Made by a program: the position numbers and the translations under genes. The notes under the pieces were generated by a model. The model did no database searches. It was not told the DNA's origin and saw nothing but the letters and a program-made list of their open reading frames with translations. From Aphrocallistes beatrix (taxonomy: Eukaryota > Porifera > Hexactinellida > Sceptrulophora > Aphrocallistidae): DNA of 64,000 nt. Positions within the stretch are counted from its first letter, which is position 1, and every line of letters begins with the position of its first letter. Below, piece after piece: positions 32,425 to 43,649 of the stretch. Where the stretch lies: positions 1,620,096 through 1,684,095 of the forward strand of contig OY725499.1 of assembly GCA_963281255.1 (NCBI GenBank). Direction: 5' to 3'.

Positions 32425-32832
32425 GGTTGGCCTTTCCGATAATAGCTAACATTTGAATTTTTCAACCGATTCATTTAATTTTTTCAGTGCAGATTTGATT
32501 CGCAGAGTTTTCTGCAAAACTGCTTTAATAATTGAAAAATTGCAACAGAGAAAATCATTTTTTTTTAAATTGGTCATTTTACAAGGAAGAAATCGGACAC
32601 AATATGCTTACAATCCTTTAGAAACTTTTCAAATTCATTCATAAATCGAGGATCTAAGTAATGAACAGACAGATTTTTGAAATTTTGAAAATTGTTAAAA
32701 ATTCACACCAAAACACCCGAGGAATTTAAGTTTTAGTAATTTTGACAATATTTTCCATAATTTTCTTTTTATTCCTAATATCAAAAATCTGTCTGTTCAT
32801 TTTGTTCTCCTCTTCGAGATCTATCAAAAACC
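32425..32832 (-). mobile_element. TTAA-B element, right-end fragment
   Basis: It begins after TTAA (32421-32424) with GGTTGGCCTTTCCGATAATAGC in reverse orientation. It is cut at ATCAAAAACC, where a truncated TTAA-A copy starts. The insertion point GAAG|TTAA is the same position within TTAA-B as that used at 9393. Confidence 0.7.
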
Positions 32833-33945
32833 AAAAATTGGCGTACTTTTGATAATTATTTTGAATGTTCTGGCCTTGGACCTCCCAGATTCGATCAAAA
32901 TACCCCATTTAGGGTCCAAAAAGATCTCTCAATCTCTATAACTATAAGTCGAAATTCTTAGTTCTCATTTCCTAATATACTTTTTATGAGGTTACACATA
33001 TTATTCATTGATAATAATTGCATTACATCCTATGGAATGTAAGTTTAAGATTTTGTCATATGATGACAAGCATTTTTCGAAAACTAAAAGTCGTAGACTT
33101 TCGCTCTAACTTCCTAATATACTTTTTGGAAGTTCTTTATTCATTCTAAACTAATGGATTATACTTCGCAGTGCTAGGAATATGAATTATTATTCACAAA
33201 TATCTCAAAATATTCGGTGTTAGGGACCTCAAGGTAATTGTGGATTTTCAGGCTACCATTGCTATTTTATGTAAATATTTGTCTCGAATATACCTAAATC
33301 ATCAGTATAAATTCAAATAAATGTATGTGAATGCTTTTGTTCATTTTTAATAACTCATATTACATTGTTCTTAACATCTAAACTTAAAATCTCTATATAT
33401 CGGGACTTTATAATTTCGAAATTGACCGTCTTCACAGAATTTTAAGTCAAAATTGGTTTGAGATAGAGGTATGAAAATTTCAATAGTTGTTCTATATCAT
33501 TAGACGATGAACGTAGGACCACTATATTTTCGATATCTTATAACTTGGTGAATATATTACTGGTCATTTTTCGCTGTTTTTGGCCCTTTTTATTGAGACA
33601 CCTATAAAATTTACATTTTTTGTCATTTTAACTTTCTTTTGGTACTATGAAGTGGCAAATATGATAAACTATCTATGTTTCGATTTTGTAAGCATTTGTT
33701 TCCTTGGTATGTCCTAAACAACTCTTTGAGTGGCCGGATTTCTACTATTAAGATCTGCTAGCGACAAACGAAAAAAAACAACTTTGAGACGCTGTATCTC
33801 AAAAACTAGAAATGAGAGTCAAAAACGGTTTGAAATGTGCAAGTATTTCTTGACGGAGATACCTGCCCACGCTTAACATCTCTTATAGCTCTACTTTCAT
33901 CGTATGCAGTAAGCCAAACCATATGGTTTTTCGAGGGCGGTATCC
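32833..33945 (+). mobile_element. TTAA-A element, 5'-truncated
   Basis: The right half of the family, ending TTTTTCGAGGGCGGTATCC before TTAA (33946-33949). Confidence 0.7.
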
Positions 33946-34061
33946 TTAAGCGAACTTGATTAAATACACATCCTATCTAAAAAATGAGATTGGGACCAAG
34001 AGGTTTTTTCATAATAAACGAACGTTCATATTAAGCGGGTTCATAATAAACGGCCCTGACT

Positions 34062-34466
34062 TTGTATATATTTATAACGAATTGTTTAAAAAACTACCAG
34101 GCACATAAAGCTGAATTTTGGCATGTGGGAGTCTATTGGCTATGGCTCCACTAAACTCTGACCTCAGAGGCAAATGTCGACTCATCATGGAATTATGACG
34201 TCATTATCACTTTTAATTAGAAATTTCAGTTTTTCGACTATTACTCAGCCATTATAGGTGCTATCATAGACGACTGACATTTTAATCGAAGTGTATATAC
34301 ATATTTTTTTCATAGACAACTATCAACAAGAGATGATGATTCATCACTCTTTTATGACGCTATAACAAGCATCAAATTTAAAAATTGACAAATCTTTGTG
34401 ATTTTTTGAGTTATATCGATTATAACAATAAGACAGCCGTATTAAGAGCTAAGTTGCCTAATTCAT
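34062..34466 (-). repeat. GCB repeat lacking the GC-rich block
   Basis: Reverse orientation: TATAACGAATTG, CTACCAGGCACATAAAGCTG, GCATGTGGGAGTC, ATTATGACGTCATTATCAC and GATTATAACAATAAGACAGCCG. It stops before the GC-rich head. Confidence 0.65.
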
Positions 34467-34701
34467 GAATTAAAGTTGGCCTTTCCTATAATAGCTAATT
34501 TCTGACTTTTTCAAACGATTCATTTCATTTTTTCAGTGCAGATTTGAATCGCAGAGTTATCTGCAAAACTGCTTTAATAATCGAAATTAATTAAAAAGAT
34601 AAATTTTTTGAAAAAGATTGGTCAATTTACAAGGAAGAAATCGGACATAATATGCTTACAACCCTTTAGAAACTTATCAAATTCCATCATTGATGGATTA
34701 A

Positions 34702-36641
34702 GGATACCGCCCTCGAAAAATCTTGACTAGCGTAAAAAAAAACTGCAAAATGTTTTATTGCTAATTTTATTGTATTACTGATCGGTCCACCATCTGATAG
34801 CACTATTTGGACGGCATTTTTTTGTATTTTTTGCGAAATAACCCCCTAAAGTTTAGCGCTAATAAAAATTGAAAATTATTAAAGGATTTTGACTCATTTA
34901 CCAGTTAGTTTTTAACTTATTTGATATTTTTTTAATGATATGAACCTTCACATTGTATTAGCACCTTTGGAGATTATAAAACACAAATATTTAAAAGAAT
35001 GGGCAAATAAAATCCCAACAAAATAGCTCTATAAGGGAGTTCATTTATATAATCCTCGGGAAATCGCAAGTTTGATCTCAGATATTTAGCGATCACTGGG
35101 TCAGAAATAAAATTCTGATCGTTTCAAAAAAAAATTTGTTCGGATCCGACCATTTGTTCTTGAGATATCGCATATTATAGGTAAAGTTCGGCCATAATAT
35201 CCCTCTAAGGTCCCGAAAGCGGCTGATGTCATATCTTAAAAACTATTGTAGATATATCATATATTATATCCTTAAATAAAAGGATATATGCGAAAATATA
35301 TAGGTTCCTCGAACATTCCTTTGTCAAAAAATAAATAATTCTCGACTTATCATTGATTTAATTGTAATACAAATTCTATGGAGAACTTTGAATCTATTAG
35401 AAAATGGCGAATCTAATCATTAAATATGTGTCCAAATTTAGCTATTATGCTAAATAGTGAATACAATTGCCGTTAATAATATGTACAGAAAAATTGGAGA
35501 ACTTTTGATAATTATTTTGAAAGTTCTGGCCTTGGACCTCGCAGATTCGGTCAAAAACCCCCATTTAGGGTCCAAAAAGAGATATCTCTCTATCTTTGTA
35601 AATACAAGTCCAAATTCTTAGTTCTCACTTCCTAATATACTTTTTACTAGTGTACATATATGATTCTTTGATAATAATTGCACTACACCCTATGGAATGT
35701 TAAGTTTTAGATTTTTGTCATATGATGACGTAGCATTTTTCGAAAATCCTAACTTGGAAACTAAAAGTCGTAGACTTTCGCTCTAACTTCCTAATATACT
35801 TTTTGGAAGCTTTTTATTCATTCTAAACTGATAGATTATACTTCGCAGTGCCAGGAATTTGAAATATTATCTACAATTATCTCAAAATATTCGGAGTTAG
35901 GGGCCTCAAGGAAATTTGTGGATTTTCAGGGTACTTTTGCTATTTTTGGTAAATATTTCGCTTTAATATACCTAAATCAGCAGTATGGATGCGAATAAAT
36001 GTCTGTGGATGCTTATGTGCATTATTAATAACTCATTTTACATTCTTCTTAACACCTAAACTTAAAATCTCTATATCTCGGGACTTTAAAATTTCAAAAT
36101 TGACCGTCTTTACAGAATTATTTCTCAAATTTGGTTTGAGATAGAAGTTTGAAAATGTCAAGAGTTGTTTCATATCATTAGGCGATGAACGTAGGACCAC
36201 CATTTTTTGGATATATTCTAACTCGGTGATTTTATTCATGATTTCCCAAAAAAAACAGACATTTTTGGCCCTTTTTTGGCCCTTTTTTTTCGGACACCGA
36301 TAAAATTCACAATATTTGTCATTTTAACTTTCTTCTGGTCCTATGAAGTTGCAAATATGGTAGACTATCTATGATTCGATTTTGGAAGCGTTTGATTCCT
36401 TGGTATGTCCTAAACAATTCATTGAGTGCCTAAATTTCTACCATTAAGATGTGCTAGCGGAAAATTTAAAAAACAGACTTTGAGACACTGTATCTCAAAA
36501 TCTAGAAATGAGAATCAAAAACGGTTTGGAATGTGCCAGTATTTCTTGATGGAGATACCTCCCCACGCTTAACATCTCTTATAGCTCTACTTTCATCGTA
36601 TGCTGTAATGCAAATCATATGTTTTTTCGAGGGCGGTATCC
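34702..36641 (+). mobile_element. TTAA-A element, complete, 1940 bp
   Basis: TTAA flanks lie at 34698-34701 and 36642-36645, with 19-bp inverted ends GGATACCGCCCTCGAAAAA. It is inserted in a TTAA-B element. This copy is the best reference for the family. Its reading frames are short and not shared with other copies, so I call it non-coding. Confidence 0.82.
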
Positions 36642-36959
36642 TTAACTATCTAATGAAAAAACAGATTTTTGAAATTTTGAAAATTGTTAAAAATTCACAC
36701 TAAAACACCTGAGGAATTTCCTTTGCAATTTTGACACAATTTTAGTTCTCTTTTTATACGTAATATCAAAAATCTGTGGTTCATTTTATTCTCGTCTTCG
36801 AGATCTATCAAAAACCGTTCGAGTTTTCGCACCAAAGTTGAATTTACAAAAAGTTATCACCTTTATAATTGATGAAAAAAAAGTCTCAGAAATAGGATCT
36901 AGAAAATTTTTATATATGCCCCTCAATTTCCATTAGCTTTAACTGCTTTGGAATATTAA

Positions 36960-38760
36960 GGTTGGTGTTTCCTTCCAGAACTAACTCAAAAAGTTTTCAT
37001 TATTTTCTCCTGAATTTTTTTGTGGAAACTGTTCTCGATGAGTTATCTGCAAAGATACACTTTTCGGGAGCTCAAGAAGTAAGATTTTTTTCCCCAAATC
37101 ACCTAATTTATAGAGGACATTCAAGGAAACTTCAATGGCTTATGCCTCTTTTACTCAATTATTCTTGCACGAAATTGTTGAATAAATAAAATAATAGGAA
37201 TAGAATTTTCAATTTTAACCCAATTAATTTTTTTCTTTGCAATTTCGTTGCTTCAATATTTAGAAGCAGATTTTCGTCAGGAAAAATATTTAACCTTTTT
37301 CAAAGTAGAATATCGAAAATTTGTCTCTATCATTTTGTTCTACGTGATGAGATCTTTCCAAAACCGTCGATTTTTTACTCTGACTTTTGTAACTAGAGAT
37401 TCCTCCGTTGTAAAATTGATTTTTTTGAGTGCTAAAAACAGGCTACAAAGCAATTTTCTTCGGAAAGGCTTGATTTCCATTAGTTTTACTGTGTGCTAGT
37501 ATTGAATAACATCTAAACATCCTAAATCAACAACTTATACTAGTACTTAACTTCAAAATATGGCATATCAAATATTTTCACATCATGACACCTTCAAAAA
37601 TGTGAAAAAGTTGTCAGTTATGACTGGGGACCCAAAAATGACCTTGTCCGATAGTATCCGCCGAAATCCCACATCTACAACTTTATTTGATTATGCCAGG
37701 TCGTTATTTTAATACTGAATTCGTGCGCGGCACTAAATTTCCAGCAATTTGATATACAGGCAGCCCTCGCCGTTCGCGAGTTTGCTATTCGCGGTTTCGA
37801 CTATCCGCGGAAATTTTTTTGAGTCTTGTTTTGCTATTCGCGGTTTTCGTTACTCTCTTCAGTAGTCTCATGAGCTACCATAAGTCCATAACGGTTATGG
37901 ACTTAAGGTTATGGCATAACCTTATACGTATCTCCATATTATCCTGGAAATATCATTTATTGTTCTATACTAATACTAGACTATATTGTTTCTACGTATA
38001 CTTATAATTTTCTACTTAATAATTACACCATGCCTAAGAGGAAGTTAGTTTGTGATTGTAAGGCTATACTTTACTATTTAGGTATGGCACTTAGGTTTGC
38101 TACTAGGGGATCTATATCTTTCATTTGTCACTTCATTTATTACTACCATTTCACTTGTGCCAGTGTTTGTATCGGTATTACAGCTCAACTTTTGAATCAA
38201 TAACGTATTTAGCAAACTGTATCTAGCGTCGTTTTATATTCTAGTAACATAACCACACTATTCTCATTGAACTAACGACTTGCCGTTCGCGATTTTGCCA
38301 TTCGCAGAAATTATCAGGAACGTAACCCCCGCGAACGACGAGGGATACCTGTATATATTGACCATATTTGGAGAATATTTTGGTTGCCTTTTCCTAGCAA
38401 CGGTCAGGAATGTTAAAAATTCCTGGCCGTTGCTAGGCACGGTCAAACAATAATGTTTCTAAATATGGTCAATATATATATCAAATTGCTGGAAATCTAG
38501 TGCTGAGCATGAATTCAGCATTAAAAAGATGATCTGGCACTGTTAAAAGAAGTAATAGCTGTGAGACATTTCGCATTTAAAATGTGTCGTTTTTAGAGCG
38601 ACACCAGGTGATACAAGTGGCTCAAAGTGGCGAAATATTGGGGCTGGAGTTATAAAAATCGGAATTATTGTTTAGAACCCCTATAAGGATTTAAAAATGA
38701 TAAAAAAGCAATTTGAAACATTTTTAGAAAAAAACAAGTGTCCAATGGGAAACACCAACC
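36960..38760 (+). mobile_element. TTAA-C element, complete, carrying a pogo-type insertion
   Basis: The ends GGTTGGTGTTTCCTTCC and (reverse complement) GGTTGGTGTTTCCCATTGG are flanked by TTAA (36956-36959 and 38761-38764). Without the 37757-38351 insert it is about 1.2 kb. The end is similar to TTAA-B and the interior shares the hairpin motif, so C is a subfamily of B. The frames at 36962 and 37248 have no recognisable domain. Confidence 0.78.
37757..38351. mobile_element. pogo/Tigger-type non-autonomous element (595 bp)
   Basis: The ends CAGGCAGCCCTCGCCGTTCG and (reverse complement) CAGGTATCCCTCGTCGTTCG are flanked by TA (37755-37756 and 38352-38353). CAGG...CCTCG ends with TA duplication are typical of pogo/Tigger elements. 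A short MPKRKLVCD reading at 38031 could be the remnant of a transposase start, but nothing beyond it is recognisable. Confidence 0.82.
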
Positions 38761-39412
38761 TTAAATAACATGCAAATGTCCTTATTCAAACTTATAGCAG
38801 TCCTTAACTTTAAAATATGGTATATCAAAAATTATCACCGTCACAAGTGTAACAAACTGGTCATTAAATGACTGGCCACCCAAAAATAACTACATTCGAT
38901 AGTATCCGCCGGAATCCCCGATCAATAACTTCTTTCCATCATGTCTGATCGTCATTTGATTCTGAATTCGTGTCCCGCATTGAATTTGCAGCAATTTGAT
39001 ATATATATTGACCATATTTGTAGAATTTTTTGGTTGTCCGTGCCTAGCAATGACCAGGGATTTTTTAACATCCCTGGCCGTTGCTAGGAACCCGCAATCA
39101 CAAAATTCTCGAAATGTGTTCAATATATACATCAAATTGCTGTAAATTTAGTGCTGAGCACGAATTTAGTATTAAAATGATGGTCTGACATGGTTCAAAG
39201 AAGTTATGGATATGAGACATTTCGCTTCAAAAATGTGTCCTTTTTTAGGCGACACCAGGTTGTACAAGTGGCTCTAAGTAGCGAAATATTAGCATTGAAA
39301 TTCTAAAAATCGAAATCAATGTTTAGCCCTTTAGGGATTTAAAAATGATTAAAAAGGACTGTTGGAAAATTTTTGTTAAAAACAAAATGCCCATAGGAAA
39401 AAGCCAACCTTC

Positions 39413-39620
39413 AAATGATTAATAATTAATAATTCATCAACCCTGAGAAGAATTTTTCAAAATATACTGAATTATATGAATGAATTTTTCAAATAATTCA
39501 CAATTCAGGATTTTGAATAATTCGAATGATTCATAATTCCTGAATTATGAATTATTTGAATAATTCATGCTTGAATTATGAATTATTCGAATAATTCTTC
39601 GCCAATTTTTAATAAATTAG
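39413..39620 (+). repeat. AT-rich GAATTATT repeat, inverted partner at 47805-47945
   Basis: Built of variants of GAATTATGAATTATTCGAAT. The segment AATTCATCAACCCTGAGAAG... is found again as a reverse complement at 47805-47945, 8.3 kb away. Confidence 0.6.
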
Positions 39621-39635
39621 TCAACTTAGATTAAG

Positions 39636-39745
39636 AGAGTTATCTACCTTACAATTAATAATGTGTCTATATGCCCAAAAGGCTACTCAAGCGGGCACTA
39701 ATTGTTCGCCAGCCGCTTAGCGCAAACGAGCGAAGTGCGCTTGTT
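39636..39745 (-). repeat. GCB repeat, head part
   Basis: Reverse orientation: GTTATCTACCTTACAATTAAT, a decayed GC-rich block, and GCGAAGTGCGCTTG. Confidence 0.55.
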
Positions 39746-40997
39746 ATGAATAAAAATTAGAATTATGAAAAATATAATGGCGAAATTGCTCTAATAAAGT
39801 TTGCCGGGGGGTGTCAGTCTGAATTTTCATGTCAAAATTTCAAAAAGCTGTGTGTTAGTTTAGTTCGAGTATAAATGATCCTCTCGGATATATAGTCCAT
39901 TTGTACTAATTATAAAATTTTAGTACAAAATGTTCCCCACTGAATTACACAACGCTTTTTAGTATCAGATTAATAAGGCTTCATCCAACACTGAATTACT
40001 AGCTTTATAATATCTTATTTTGCCCAGTCATACAGTATAATAGTTTTAAACAATCACCTGCGATACTGTGATTATCACTGTGCATTTAAGTTCTTTCATT
40101 GAGCCAGTTCTAGTATTGAATAAAATGAGTTGTTCGCTAGACATTACAGAGAAATTAATCTCAATCGGCAGACTGATAGAGCAGCTCCATTACGTGACTC
40201 GGGCATTTATATAATATACATCCTTAATTGAACTTTTTTTTCTCATCCAATCAAATTTCAAGTTTAGAATGTGATCCTAACTTGCTTACTTGTATTGAGT
40301 TATGCATAATTCATATTAACCAATTATTTTGAATTTTCGAGTAAAATTCAAATCTTTTAATTTTATTGGCTGATACTTTTTCATTTCAGTCAATCAGATT
40401 TTTTAAAAGTTTAGAAAGTAATTACATACTTGCGAAATGTCCAGCTTTTTCCACTCTTCTATTGAGCTAATTTCTCGACTTTTACATGAAATTTCCTCAT
40501 TATGTCCCGCTTTTTTGATTCTATGTATAGTACTTTTCTATTGCGTCCCGCCATGTCCTGTGAAATTGAACGCAACGTCCCGCTTTTATCATGGCTCAGG
40601 TTGACATGTATGTAATCATGACTTGTTTACATGAATTTAGTTAGGTATAATCCATATTAATCGGTTATATTGAATTCTCTTTAAAATTAAAACTGAAATT
40701 TAATTGGAAAGTGCATTTTGTCACATTTTGAGGTGAAGTGTGAAAATATGAATAATCGTTACATTAGACTAGGAGTGATTCTAACTTGTATATGTTCATT
40801 GAGTTTGGTATAATCTCTATTAATCAATAAAATCAAAGTCAACTAGTATTTTTGATAATTTTCTCGCCATGTCTCACAAAGTTATTCAGTTATTAAATCA
40901 AACCCCATTTTAATATATGCCCAGGTCGGTTCAATGATATAACATCCCTACTCATCCATACAAACCAACTTGTGATGAAATTAAATTATTCACTTAA
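39746..40997. other. No gene seen
   Basis: About 1.25 kb of AT-rich sequence. I find no coding signal, and no match to the other repeats of this window. Confidence 0.4.
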
Positions 40998-41113
40998 CAG
41001 GCCCGGCGAAAGCAACTTTTTATTGGTCCGGCCAAAAGCAAATTTGCATATGAAAATAAGCCATAATTGCATAAAATTGGTCCGGACCAGCCGGACTATT
41101 TCCGCCGGCCATG
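40998..41113. mobile_element. Small inverted-repeat element (116 bp)
   Basis: CAGGCCCGGCGAAAG at the left and (reverse complement) CATGGCCGGCGGAAA at the right, with CTTAA on both sides (40993-40997 and 41114-41118). The ends look hAT-like but the duplication is only 5 bp, so the class is uncertain. Confidence 0.5.
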
Positions 41114-41426
41114 CTTAAGGAATAAGAGCTCATAAACGATCCATTCTTGTGAATGTATGCTATGTTAGAAGATTTATAATTCTTTAATTGATGTATTTTT
41201 TGAAACCCCTTTCACTAATAAACATTATATAACAATGTAGGAGTCAGATTTTATTATTTATTAAGTAAATATAAGCATTCATTGTAAAGATATCAAAATA
41301 GTAACATTTTTGATAAAATCTAGTAATATTATCAGGACCGCGCGAGTTCGTATCACAGTCGGGTTCTTATCGATTCATCAGACAAACAAACAAATGATTA
41401 ACTCACGTGTACTTCATATCCTCATT

Positions 41427-41484
41427 CTTGTGTTTCGTCTCGGCTCAGACTCGTCAGTTGCGCTGCCTTTCTCGCAATATACTT
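41427..41484 (-). ncRNA. Hammerhead ribozyme, second copy, probably impaired
   Basis: On the minus strand, stem I is UUGCG (41477-41473) with CGCAA (41462-41458). The core CUGACGA is at 41457-41451, allowed because the fifth core base is variable. Stem II is GUCU (41450-41447) with AGAC (41440-41437) around GAGCCG. GAAA lies at 41436-41433. Relative to 1414-1470 the stem II pair C-G has become U-A, a compensatory change. The cleavage triplet is AUA (41480-41478) instead of GUC, which breaks the C-G pair next to the site, so activity is doubtful. Flanking words (CCATCT, CAAGT, CGAAACACAA) are also shared with the first copy. It lies about 650 bases downstream of the CXC-like relic gene on the same strand. 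Confidence 0.8.
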
Positions 41485-42134
41485 GAGATGGTTGAGTGAT
41501 AGAAAAGTGTTAGTTGGTAGTGCACGCGAAGAACAATCTAGTAAAAGGTAGGAGGTATTTACTCCATGAGCCAGGGGAGTTGGTGGTTCCAATTCGAGGG
41601 GCTAACGCTAATGTTGATTTTTGGAAAGCTATATACTCCCAGAGTTTATGATGGACTCGCAGGGGAGGTAGCTTTTGGTTGTTACTGGCGTTATTCGTGA
41701 CCGACTGTCAGATATTCGGACGAAACACCTTTTAATATTAAATGATCATATATATGGGTTTTAAGTTTCTAGTTGCACTCAGTTGACCGAACGGAGGCGA
41801 AAGACGGTCACTCGATATGTTACAAAATGTTTGAAAATACAATGGTGTCACATTCTTGGATTGTTATGGTGTTGCTAGGGTGATAACCTGCGCCGAATAT
41901 AGTCTTGTAACCCCACAAATTGCTGGAAATTTTGTTATCATTACGAATAACATAGCTTTTAGAGGTCAGGGACCTGCTTTAGGTCCATGATGCAGGCTTA
42001 AAATTATGAATTTAGTATCATTTTGTATTAACAGTTTATGTTAAGATAAAGTGAAACGATTCAACATTCCTTGTGGATAACTCAACTACGCTTGTCATTT
42101 TTCATGCTAACAAAAATGTCAGTACACCAACTGC
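41485..42134. other. No gene seen
   Basis: Sequence between the hammerhead copy and the end of the CXC-like relic. If both belong to one transcription unit this would be its 3' untranslated part. No coding signal. Confidence 0.4.
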
Positions 42135-42343
42135 TCAATAAATATCACAGTTAAGTACCTCATTATCTGAGTAATCTTGTGAATCTTGCACTTGATTGTT
42201 CTCTTCATGCCAATTGTTGCAGTCTTGAAGTCTACATGAAATTGTGCATTTTAATCCTTTGACAAGGCCCTGGCAATTTGGTAACTTGCAGACTGAGGTG
42301 CACTTGCAAGATAGGAATTCAATGATGGCATTTGGGGCTGGTA

Positions 42344-43649
42344 CGAGAGGCACTCGAAAAGTTTTGACGTTCACCTACATATCAAATAGTTAATATGAAG
42401 ATTTATATAACATTTTTTCAAAATACTCTCCATGAGAGTCTATACATTTTTTCATTCTACTAAACCACTTCTGAAAACACATTTTCCACTCATCTTTGGG
42501 TATGGCTTCGATTACCTTGAAAAGTGCCCCCGCCAGCTCCTCATTCGATGAAAATCTCCTTCCACGCAACTCATTCTTAATCGTAGGGAACAGCCAGAAG
42601 TCGCAAGGGGCTAAGTCTGGACTGTACGGAGGATAGGCAGTGTTCAAGTCCACAATCTTCCAAAAACTCGCGAGTTCTGAGTGCGGTGTGAGATGATGCG
42701 TTATCATGATGGAGCAAAATTCCCCTGAAACCCGTCTTTTCACGCTGAGAATTTATTTCTGTGATGACTTTGGGGAGGCATACTGTGGTGTACCAATCGG
42801 CAGTAACTGTTTTTCTATCCTCAAGCGCCACAGCTGCTACAAACCCACTGGATCTGAAAAAAATTGCCCACATTTGCTTCCCTACAGATTTCGCCCTTCG
42901 TACTTTTGTTGGAGGTGGAGCATCTTCCACCCACTCCTTCGATTGTTGTTTTGTTTCCGGATCATAATGGTTTATCCATGTTTCATCCCCTGTAAGAATA
43001 TCAGAAACAGCCCTTGCAGTTCCATTATCAAATCTTTTGAGCATAATTTTGCAAAAGTCAACTCGGGCCGATTTTTGCTCTAAAGTCAAAGAATGGGGGA
43101 TCCAGCGGGCACACAACTTTCGTAGACAAAGTTCTTTATGTATAATGACATTAATAGTCCCCGATGAGAGGTCAGTTTCATGCTCTATCTGAGCGTATGT
43201 AACATGAGAATCCTGGATCACTAGTTCCAATACTTGATCCACATTTTGTTCATTGTGGAAAACACTCGGCCTCCCTGCACGAGGAGCATCCTCTAGAACG
43301 AAGTTCCCATGAGTAAATTCTCTGTACCATCGCTCAACTGTACTCAAAGAAGGAGCAACATCTGGGAAATGTTCCTGTAAAGTTTCATGGATCTCCTGCC
43401 TCGTCTTTTGCATTTTGAATAAAATCAAAATCATTGCACGAAAATCTCGTCTTGTGAAATCTGAGGATGATGTAAGCAAGTTAGAAGCCATGCAGACTAA
43501 CAAGTCAAATATTTCTGGAAGTATAAAAGATAAATGAATGAAATTTTCAGTGTATACTAATAACCGCAGATTGAAACGAATTAGCAATATATCTTTCTTC
43601 TAGATTAATGGTTTCATAGCAAACGTCAAAACTTTTCGAGTGCCCTACG
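42344..43649 (-). mobile_element. mariner transposon, complete ends
   Basis: The inverted ends contain GGCACTCGAAAAGTTTTGAC at both sides (42349 on, and ending about 43645 in reverse complement). They are flanked by TA (42342-42343 and 43650-43651). The element is 1306 bp, the usual mariner size. It sits exactly between codons for WMTGL and PAPNAII of the surrounding relic gene. Confidence 0.85.
42390..43491 (-). pseudogene. mariner transposase, one frameshift
   Basis: The likely start is the Met at 43491 (MASNLLTSS). The N-terminal helix-turn-helix region (RDFRAMILILFKMQKTRQEI) and EDAPRAGRPS linker lead to TGDETWINHYDPE (first catalytic Asp) and LLHHDNASSHTA (second Asp). A one-base shift near 42650 moves the frame, which continues PPYSPDLAPCDFWLFPTIK (third Asp), RGRRFSSNEEL and WFSRMKKCIDSHGEYFE. 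The DDD triad is intact, so inactivation is by the frameshift only and appears recent. Confidence 0.88.

Larger units (their letters stand above)
34474..39409 (-). mobile_element. TTAA-B element split by two later TTAA insertions
   Basis: The B element begins after TTAA (34470-34473) with AGTTGGCCTTTCCTATAATA. It runs to about 34697, resumes at 36646 (CTATCTAATGAAAAAACAG), pauses again at GGAATA|TTAA (36956), and resumes at 38761 (TTAAATAACATGCAAATG). It ends CCCATAGGAAAAAGCCAACC at 39409. Removing the inserts leaves about 1.2 kb, the family size. The final TTAA has mutated to TTCA. Confidence 0.78.

Noticed and set aside
39413..39620. CRISPR-like direct repeats in the GAATTATT region
   Set aside because: Irregular AT-rich simple repeats with no constant spacer, in a eukaryotic setting.
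41340..41375. CTGATGA on the minus strand at 41365-41371 with a nearby ACGAAC
   Set aside because: GAAA is not present and stem II does not close.
41700..41728. A possible third hammerhead: GGACGAAACACC preceded by CTGTCAGAT on the plus strand
   Set aside because: The core CUGANGA is absent (CUGUCAGA instead) and no stem I or cleavage triplet can be placed.
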